Of a stretch of DNA of 64,000 nt, positions 59,079 to 64,000 are shown one piece after another. Source of the DNA: Candidatus Nanopelagicus limnes (lineage in GTDB: Bacteria; Actinomycetota; Actinomycetes; Nanopelagicales; Nanopelagicaceae); assembly GCF_002287885.2 (NCBI RefSeq), contig NZ_CP016768.2, positions 1,174,109 to 1,238,108 on the forward strand, given 5' to 3'. Under the pieces are notes generated by a model, which worked only from the letters and a program-made list of their open reading frames with translations, was not told the origin of the DNA and ran no database searches. Position 1 is the first letter of the stretch. Each line of letters opens with the position of its first letter. The position numbers and the translations under genes were made by a program.

Positions 59079-59956
59079 TTAGTAATTACCTTGCTGATTC
59101 GCTCTAAATCTTCAATTGTTGCAAACTCAATCACAATCTTTCCCTTTTGCTTACCTAGCTCAACATTAACTCTTGTGTCTAGATGATCTGAAAGCTGATC
59201 TGAAATCTCTTTTAATTTAGGTGCAATTATCTTTCCGCTGCGGACAGATCCGCTCTTTACCTTCGCTGCCCCAGTAGCCACAATCTCTTCTACTGCCCTG
59301 ACAGTTAAGCCTTCAGCCACAATTCGATTTGCTAAGTTTTCAATCTCTTTTTCATCAGTTAAAGATAAAAGCGCTCTGGCATGTCCTGCTGAAATCACAC
59401 CGGCTGCAACCTTTCGTTGCACAGATGGTGGCAGATTTAAAAGGCGCATAGTGTTAGTTATTGCTGGGCGAGACTTACTTAACTTAACCGCTAACTCATC
59501 ATGGGTATAGGAAAAATCATTTAATAATTGCTGGTACGCCGCACCCTCCTCCAGGGGATTTAATTGGCTGCGGTGAATATTTTCAATTAACGCCTCACGT
59601 AGTAATTGATCATCACTTGTTTGTCTAATGATTACTGGAATGCTTTTTAAGCCAGCAAGTTTTGCAGCTCTAAATCTTCTCTCTCCCATAATCAATTGAT
59701 ACTTACCATTTCCAATTGATCTAACAACTGGTGGTTGTAGTAAGCCAACCTCTTTAATGGAAAGTGCTAACTCAGTTAATTGATCTTCATCAAATACGGT
59801 TCTTGGTTGTTTTGGATTAGCGCTGATGTTGTTAACATCAATCTCATCTCGGTTTGCTGTTACAACTCCGCTTTGAGTTTTAATCTCAGTTGGCATAACT
59901 GAAGTAGGAATTAACGCATCAAGTCCGCGACCTAATCCACCTTTACGAGTACTCAT
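59075..59956 (-). CDS. parB: Chromosome-partitioning protein ParB
   Basis: CTP-dependent DNA clamp that binds parS and spreads to organise the origin region. The 293-residue protein has LIMGERRFRAAKLAGLKSI (CTPase/arginine motif), the HTH region around YTHDELAVKLSKSRPAITN, and a C-terminal dimer domain. Its ATG overlaps the parA stop (TAATG). Two parS candidates lie within 2.5 kb. Confidence 0.97.
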   Translation of the reverse strand: MSTRKGGLGRGLDALIPTSVMPTEIKTQSGVVTANRDEIDVNNISANPKQPRTVFDEDQLTELALSIKEVGLLQPPVVRSIGNGKYQLIMGERRFRAAKLAGLKSIPVIIRQTSDDQLLREALIENIHRSQLNPLEEGAAYQQLLNDFSYTHDELAVKLSKSRPAITNTMRLLNLPPSVQRKVAAGVISAGHARALLSLTDEKEIENLANRIVAEGLTVRAVEEIVATGAAKVKSGSVRSGKIIAPKLKEISDQLSDHLDTRVNVELGKQKGKIVIEFATIEDLERISKVITN

Positions 59957-60876
59957 TAAGCGCTTTCGTTTTGAAGATTAATTGGCGCCCCGCCTCTATT
60001 TGCAATCTCTCTTGCAACTGACATATATGCAATAGCACCAGGACTTGATGCGTCATATGTCATCACGGTTTGTCCATAGGAAGGTGCCTCTGAAACTCTT
60101 ACTGCTCTTGGGATTGGAATATTTACTAACTCATTTGGGAAATGTTTTTTTACATTATCTGCAACATCATTTGCCAATCTAGTTCTGCCATCAAACATTG
60201 TTAAAACAATTGTGGTTAGTGAGATTCTTGGGTTCAATCTTTTCTGCACTTCACCTAATGTTTGAAGTAATAGAGATAATCCCTCTAATGAGTAGTACTC
60301 ACATTGAATTGGAACTAAAACCTCATCCGCTGCAGCCAGTGCGTTAATAGTTAATAAACCTAAACTTGGTGGGCAATCAATAAATACATAATCAAATCTT
60401 TGGCCAGCATTTTGTTTTGCGGTTAGAAAGGTTTGTAACGCAGCTTGTAATCTAAACTCTCGTGCAACTGTTGGCACAAGTTGTATTTCAGCTCCAGCTA
60501 AATCGGCGTTCGCTGCAACCGCTTCTAAATGAGGAAATCCCGCAACCCTTACAACCACTTCACTTATTGGCAGATCATTAATTAAGACATCATAAATTCC
60601 ACCATTCACACTTCGATCAATCCCAAATGCGGTTGAGGCATTTCCTTGGGGATCTAAATCAATTACTAAAACCTTTAACCCACCCATTGAAAGGGCGGCT
60701 GCAATATTTACCGCAGAGGTGGTTTTTCCTACCCCGCCTTTTTGGTTGGCAACGGTGAAGATCCGGGTCTTTAATGGAGCGACCATCGGCTCCTTTAGCC
60801 GGCGAACCCCAATGACTGGTTTAACCCCAGAAGTAGCTTCGCTGTTGGTTTCACGTGAAACATCATCTGCCCTCAT
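59956..60876 (-). CDS. parA: Chromosome-partitioning ATPase ParA
   Basis: MinD/ParA-type ATPase that moves ParB-parS complexes. Deviant Walker A FTVANQKGGVGKTTSAVNI (about 40-58), then VFIDCPPSLGLL. The N-terminus contains VSRET, which is encoded by the embedded parS site. 306 residues. Ten bases after the rsmG stop, it forms rsmG-parA-parB. Confidence 0.97.
   Translation of the reverse strand: MRADDVSRETNSEATSGVKPVIGVRRLKEPMVAPLKTRIFTVANQKGGVGKTTSAVNIAAALSMGGLKVLVIDLDPQGNASTAFGIDRSVNGGIYDVLINDLPISEVVVRVAGFPHLEAVAANADLAGAEIQLVPTVAREFRLQAALQTFLTAKQNAGQRFDYVFIDCPPSLGLLTINALAAADEVLVPIQCEYYSLEGLSLLLQTLGEVQKRLNPRISLTTIVLTMFDGRTRLANDVADNVKKHFPNELVNIPIPRAVRVSEAPSYGQTVMTYDASSPGAIAYMSVAREIANRGGAPINLQNESA
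60848..60861. other. parS site 1 in the parA start region
   Basis: GTTTCACGTGAAAC is a perfect 14-base palindrome and matches 15 of 16 positions of the consensus TGTTTCACGTGAAACA when flanks are included. It encodes part of the ParA N-terminus (VSRET). ParB is encoded next to it, so binding is very likely. Confidence 0.92.
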
Positions 60877-60885
60877 GGGGCGAAG

Positions 60886-61482
60886 TTAAGCACCCTTAAG
60901 TACTTCAACCACCCTTGCCACAGGCAGATTGGGTAGTGATATTTCATGAAGCTTGGCGGTTGAACCTTTTTTAAGCTTGGTGGCCGCTAACTCCTCAGCC
61001 GCACTCTCCCCTTTTATCGCCAGTAGGCACCCACCCTTTGGGATCATGTGCCAGGAGATTTGGATCAGTTTTTCAAGCGGTGCTACCGCCCTGGCGGTGA
61101 CTACCTCAAATTGCATCTTTACCGCCTCCGCCCTGCCCCGGACCACTTTGATGGGCAGTTCAAGCTCTGCGATCACCTGATTTAGAAAATCCACCCTCCG
61201 TTGCAGTGGTTCAATCAGGGTTACCTTTAGATCAGGCCGAGCCAGCGCTATAACAACCCCGGGCAGTCCTGCCCCAGAGCCAATATCTGCTAGCCGCACC
61301 CTGTTAGGAATGATGGTGGTGATGGGGATGCAGTTTGCGATGTGGCGCTGCCAGATCCGATCCCCCTCTTTGGGGCCAATTAAGCCATGCTCAATTCCAG
61401 TGGTTTTAAGCAGAGTGGCAAAGGCTTGGATCTTGCCCTGGTTTTCGCCAAAGTAGGCCAGTAACTCAGGGGTTGGTTTCAC
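60886..61482 (-). CDS. rsmG: 16S rRNA (guanine527-N7)-methyltransferase
   Basis: SAM-dependent methyltransferase modifying G527 of 16S rRNA; loss gives low-level streptomycin resistance in several bacteria. The 198-residue protein has the SAM motif LADIGSGAGLPGVVIALARP and the KVVRGRAE region. GTG start at 61482 overlaps parS site 2, and the gene leads into parA. It lies in the conserved jag-rsmG-parA-parB block. Confidence 0.95.
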   Translation of the reverse strand: MKPTPELLAYFGENQGKIQAFATLLKTTGIEHGLIGPKEGDRIWQRHIANCIPITTIIPNRVRLADIGSGAGLPGVVIALARPDLKVTLIEPLQRRVDFLNQVIAELELPIKVVRGRAEAVKMQFEVVTARAVAPLEKLIQISWHMIPKGGCLLAIKGESAAEELAATKLKKGSTAKLHEISLPNLPVARVVEVLKGA

Positions 61483-61489
61483 GTGAAAC
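61476..61489. other. parS site 2 over the rsmG start codon
   Basis: GTTTCACGTGAAAC again, here flanked to give the 16-base perfect palindrome GGTTTCACGTGAAACC. It overlaps the GTG start codon of rsmG and the rsmG-jag gap, 628 bases from site 1. ParB bound here could also affect rsmG expression (inference). Confidence 0.9.
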
Positions 61490-61490
61490 C

Positions 61491-61991
61491 TTAGGCGGGA
61501 AGAACTACCACGCAGCGATCTGGGTCTTCACCCTCAGATTCACTGGTTAGGCCAATCTCTTGAATAGTGTCATGAACAACCTTGCGTTCAAAGGCGTTCA
61601 TTGGCCGAAGCTTTATCGCCTCACCAGTGGACTTAACCTCTTCGGCGGTCTCTTTAGCTAGTTGAGCTAGCTCGGTCTTTTTATCGCCTCTAAAGTTGTC
61701 GATGTCTAGCATTAACCTGCTTCGCTCACCCAGGGAGGTTTGAACCGCTAGCCGGGTTAGCTCCTGAAGAGAATCAAGAACCTCACCTCTTCCGCCAACT
61801 AGGTGGGAGAGTTTGCCGCCAGCAATTGCTAGGGCTGCTCGGTCATTTTCAACATCAATATCAATGTCCCCATCAAGATCTGCAATATCAAGTAAGCCTT
61901 CTAGGTAATCAGCTGCTACATCCCCCTCTTCTTCAAGTTGGGCGATCAAGCTCTTCTTTTCAACAACCTTTTCACTCTTTACTTCACTCAT
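61491..61991 (-). CDS. jag: RNA-binding protein Jag/KhpB
   Basis: Protein with an acidic N-terminal region, a KH domain (about 58-95, GGKLSHLVGGRGEVLDSLQE) and a C-terminal R3H domain with RPMNAFERKVVHD. It binds RNA and, in firmicutes, acts with KhpA on cell division. The Jag_N domain seen in firmicutes is missing, as usual in actinobacteria. 166 residues. Located between yidC and rsmG. Confidence 0.93.
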   Translation of the reverse strand: MSEVKSEKVVEKKSLIAQLEEEGDVAADYLEGLLDIADLDGDIDIDVENDRAALAIAGGKLSHLVGGRGEVLDSLQELTRLAVQTSLGERSRLMLDIDNFRGDKKTELAQLAKETAEEVKSTGEAIKLRPMNAFERKVVHDTIQEIGLTSESEGEDPDRCVVVLPA

Positions 61992-62054
61992 TATTCCTCC
62001 GAAGTGGTATTTATGATGATTTAATAGTTTTTGTACTGGTTTGGGGTGTTTTCC

Positions 62055-62972
62055 TTAACGATTCTTTTTCTTACGCTTTTTATCTCTCTTTGGTTGAACT
62101 CTCTGTCCGGTTTGCTCTGGTTGATCTTCAACAATTGTGGTGCCATCTGCATTATTACTTTTTTCATCAAGTAATCCTTTTGCTGCCTTCTTTTTTTGTA
62201 ACTCTTCATAGGCAGGAGATCCTGGAGCTGGGTTTCGTTTAATTACGTAGTACTGCTGACCCCATGTCCAAAGATTTGTGGTTGACCAATAAATTAAAAC
62301 TCCGATTGGAAAGTTAACACCGGTTACAGCAAAAATAATTGGGAATAAGTACAACATAATTTTTTGCTGTTGCAACATCATGTTGTTTGAGGAATCCATC
62401 TTTGGCATTCCTTTAACCATCAACTGACGTTGGGTGGTGAAGGTGGTGGCGGACATAAAAATAATTAAGACAATTGCAATCGCTTTGGTGGAGAACTCAC
62501 TTGATCCTAGGAAGGTGCCAGATAGTGGGGCACCAAAAAAACTAGCTTCTCGAGCAGATATTAAATACTCACCCTTCAACAAACCGCGAGGTTGGTTTTG
62601 GCTAATGCTATTTAGTACCCAAAAGAGTGCGAAAAATATTGGCGCTTGGGCAAGGATTGGAAAACAGGAAGCAAAGGGATTTGTTTTATGCTCTTTATAG
62701 AGCTTCATCATCTCTTCAGATTGTTTTTGTCGATCATCCTTATACTTCTTTTGGATCGCCTTCATATGTGGTTGCAGAGCAGTTAAGGCACGTTGAGATT
62801 TAATCTGTTTAACAAAAAGTGGAATTAAGATAATTCGAATCAAAATAACTAGGGCGATAATCCCAACTACCCATTGCAGATCTGTGTTGTTGGTGAAAGC
62901 TAGAAGATCATGGAAGGTTACTAATACCCAAGAAACTGCTGTATATAGGCCGTTTAGAATGGAATCTAACAA
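62055..62972 (-). CDS. yidC: Membrane protein insertase YidC
   Basis: Inserts and folds membrane proteins, alone or with Sec. The 305-residue protein has five predicted helices: an N-terminal one (about 22-45), then segments near 103-120, 165-190, 203-225 and 225-245, with the amphipathic loop KQIKSQRALTALQPHMKAI. The C-terminus is strongly basic (PKRDKKRKKKNR), as expected for ribosome contact. TTG start at 62972 overlapping the yidD stop. Confidence 0.93.
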   Translation of the reverse strand: MLDSILNGLYTAVSWVLVTFHDLLAFTNNTDLQWVVGIIALVILIRIILIPLFVKQIKSQRALTALQPHMKAIQKKYKDDRQKQSEEMMKLYKEHKTNPFASCFPILAQAPIFFALFWVLNSISQNQPRGLLKGEYLISAREASFFGAPLSGTFLGSSEFSTKAIAIVLIIFMSATTFTTQRQLMVKGMPKMDSSNNMMLQQQKIMLYLFPIIFAVTGVNFPIGVLIYWSTTNLWTWGQQYYVIKRNPAPGSPAYEELQKKKAAKGLLDEKSNNADGTTIVEDQPEQTGQRVQPKRDKKRKKKNR

Positions 62973-63214
62973 CTTAATTGCCTCTCTCTAACCACATTAA
63001 CCGCACTCTTTGATGGGTAGTCCACCCCACCATGTGAAAAGGGGTTACATCTAACAAAGCGATAAACTCCCATTAATAATCCTTTTAAACCAAACTCATT
63101 TATCGCTAGCTCGGTATAGGTAGAACAGGATGGGTAGTACTTACAGCGAGGCGCTAAAAGTGGTGAGATATATTTTTGATATAGCTTAATTGGCAGGATC
63201 AAAATGAATCTCAT
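62966..63214 (-). CDS. yidD: Membrane protein insertion efficiency factor YidD
   Basis: Small 82-residue protein with a conserved cysteine-containing core CKYYPSCSTYTELAINE and CNPFSHGGVDYP. It overlaps rnpA upstream (ATGA) and yidC downstream. It is thought to help YidC insertion; the exact role is not settled. Confidence 0.93.
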   Translation of the reverse strand: MRFILILPIKLYQKYISPLLAPRCKYYPSCSTYTELAINEFGLKGLLMGVYRFVRCNPFSHGGVDYPSKSAVNVVRERQLSC

Positions 63215-63561
63215 AGATCTGCCTTATTGTTTTGGCTTGAAAACTTAAGCAATGCTTTTTCGATTAGTTGATTAACTTCGGTTGAATAATTATTTTGAGA
63301 TTTTAAAACTCTAACCACAATCATTAGATTCTTCGGTAGTACTTGAATATGGCTTGCAAAATTATGTCGAAGTTTTCTAGTGACAAGGTGTCTGGTTACT
63401 GAGCCGCCCACTGAGCGATTAACAATGAAGCCGATTTTTGGTTGATCTGTTTTTGCCAGGTTTGCATACAAAACTAAATTTGGGGAAGAAAAGCGAGCAC
63501 CTGTTTTGGTGATGAGATTAAAATCTGATCCAGCCCGTAGCCGGTTTGGTTTAGGTAACAC
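63211..63561 (-). CDS. rnpA: Ribonuclease P protein component
   Basis: Protein subunit of RNase P, which cleaves tRNA 5' leaders. 116 residues; begins MLPKPNRLRAGSDF and has the basic block RSVGGSVTRHLVTRKLRHNF equivalent to the usual RNR motif, which is somewhat diverged. GTG start. Between rpmH and yidD, the classical origin-proximal arrangement. Confidence 0.93.
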   Translation of the reverse strand: MLPKPNRLRAGSDFNLITKTGARFSSPNLVLYANLAKTDQPKIGFIVNRSVGGSVTRHLVTRKLRHNFASHIQVLPKNLMIVVRVLKSQNNYSTEVNQLIEKALLKFSSQNNKADL

Positions 63562-63577
63562 GAGTTAGGTTATTTTG

Positions 63578-63712
63578 TTAGGCAGAGATTTTGGCTCGGC
63601 CTTTTGCGCGGCGAGCTGATAAAACACCTCGTCCACCACGTGTGGCCATGCGGGCACGGAAACCATGTTTTTTAGCCCGTTTGCGAACATTGGGCTGGAA
63701 GGTGCGCTTCAT
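63578..63712 (-). CDS. rpmH: 50S ribosomal protein L34
   Basis: Short basic ribosomal protein, 44 residues, translated by me from the minus strand: it starts [18 protein letters not shown] and ends GRAKISA. AGGAG lies just upstream of the ATG at 63712. It precedes rnpA by 16 bases. In actinobacteria dnaA is usually divergent from it, just past the right edge. Confidence 0.97.
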   Translation of the reverse strand: MKRTFQPNVRKRAKKHGFRARMATRGGRGVLSARRAKGRAKISA

Positions 63713-64000
63713 AAATCTCTCCTAAAATAATTGTTCTTCCCGTTTAAGGGTCACAGCGGTATGGATGGTAAGGGTAGGGGCTGGGGACAAGATGGGTCAA
63801 ACCGGCCCCAACCACACCTTTGGGGTTTGGATTAATGTGGATAACCACTTGCAATCCTGAGAGATAGCACCTATCTTCGCCCTCTATCCACAGATTTCCC
63901 CCTCTATGGCTAGAAATTGAAGTTTAAAGGACAGGTTTAGACCACAGCCTGTGGATAACTTTGTGGGTAACTTTTTAGGGCTTTTGGCCAGGATTAAAGG
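63713..64000. other. rpmH-dnaA intergenic region with DnaA boxes (origin-proximal)
   Basis: No gene is visible in these 288 bases. It holds perfect DnaA boxes TGTGGATAA at 63836-63844 and 63950-63958, a reverse CTATCCACA at 63884-63892, and TGTGGGTAA at 63962-63970. It is therefore the upstream side of dnaA and part of, or next to, the origin; the rpmH promoter lies here too. The actual oriC may extend beyond the window. Confidence 0.8.

Overview
The window is a gene-dense chromosomal stretch of an AT-rich, streamlined actinobacterium. Markers of Actinomycetota are the dnaK-grpE-dnaJ-hspR operon with a HAIR operator, a GuaB1-type GMP reductase with CBS domains, a mycobacterial-type Dcd, an EtfD-like Fe-S membrane protein, DUF5318 next to a class A PBP, CwlM next to trxBA, and a fused MFS-thymidylate kinase. 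Low G+C by eye, almost no intergenic DNA, many TAATG/ATGA overlaps and interlocked stop codons of convergent genes suggest a small-genome freshwater lineage such as acI (Nanopelagicales). That placement is inference. I see no prophage, insertion sequence, CRISPR array, tRNA or rRNA.

Layout. (1) <1-11136, minus strand: a 12-gene run read as eamA, dacB, ctaB, ABC ATPase, ABC permease, NlpC/P60 hydrolase, tilS, hpt, ftsH, folE, folP, folB (cut by the window edge). (2) 11160-18364: a SpoU methyltransferase, a TPR protein, an LMW phosphatase, guaB1, an NCS1 permease, a DEAD-box helicase and a VOC protein. (3) 18409-26617, minus: hppA, topA, MFS-tmk and holB, an order I recall from Streptomyces. 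(4) 26716-29986: DedA, a GT4 glycosyltransferase, galE and pyrE. (5) 30013-33648, minus: dnaK-grpE-dnaJ-hspR, with HspR operators upstream. (6) 33859-42167: etfD, a PhoP/PhoR-like two-component pair, dcd, a FadE5-like acyl-CoA dehydrogenase, a DMT transporter and a beta-carbonic anhydrase. (7) 42164-49185, minus: DUF5318, ponA, GT87, rpsF-ssb-rpsR-rplI and dnaB, the order seen near the mycobacterial origin. (8) 49241-64000: an MFS transporter, then cca, nudix, DUF6049, murJ, trxB, trxA, cwlM, an aminotransferase, parB, parA, rsmG, jag, yidC, yidD, rnpA and rpmH. The window ends in a DnaA-box region where dnaA is expected next.

How it fits together. The right third is the conserved origin-proximal block: replication and segregation (parAB with two parS sites, DnaA boxes, dnaB, ssb), membrane insertion (YidC/YidD), RNase P protein and cell-wall growth control (MurJ, CwlM, PonA). 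The middle links stress protein folding with lipid oxidation: acyl-CoA dehydrogenase passes electrons, presumably through ETF, to EtfD. The left part holds folate, purine and heme synthesis plus envelope hydrolases.

Most notable observations: a DnaA-box pair in the dnaB-rplI gap nearly identical to the pair beside rpmH; a CwlM homologue lacking most zinc-amidase ligands; a cysteine-free DnaJ in the dnaK operon; PhoP-type direct repeats before the response regulator; a candidate S6:S18 leader before rpsF; interlocked TTAA/TTAG stops at convergent gene pairs; and a coiled-coil NlpC/P60 hydrolase translationally coupled to an ABC transporter. I found no clearly new multi-gene system; the ABC-hydrolase module and the extra DnaA-box cluster are the best candidates.
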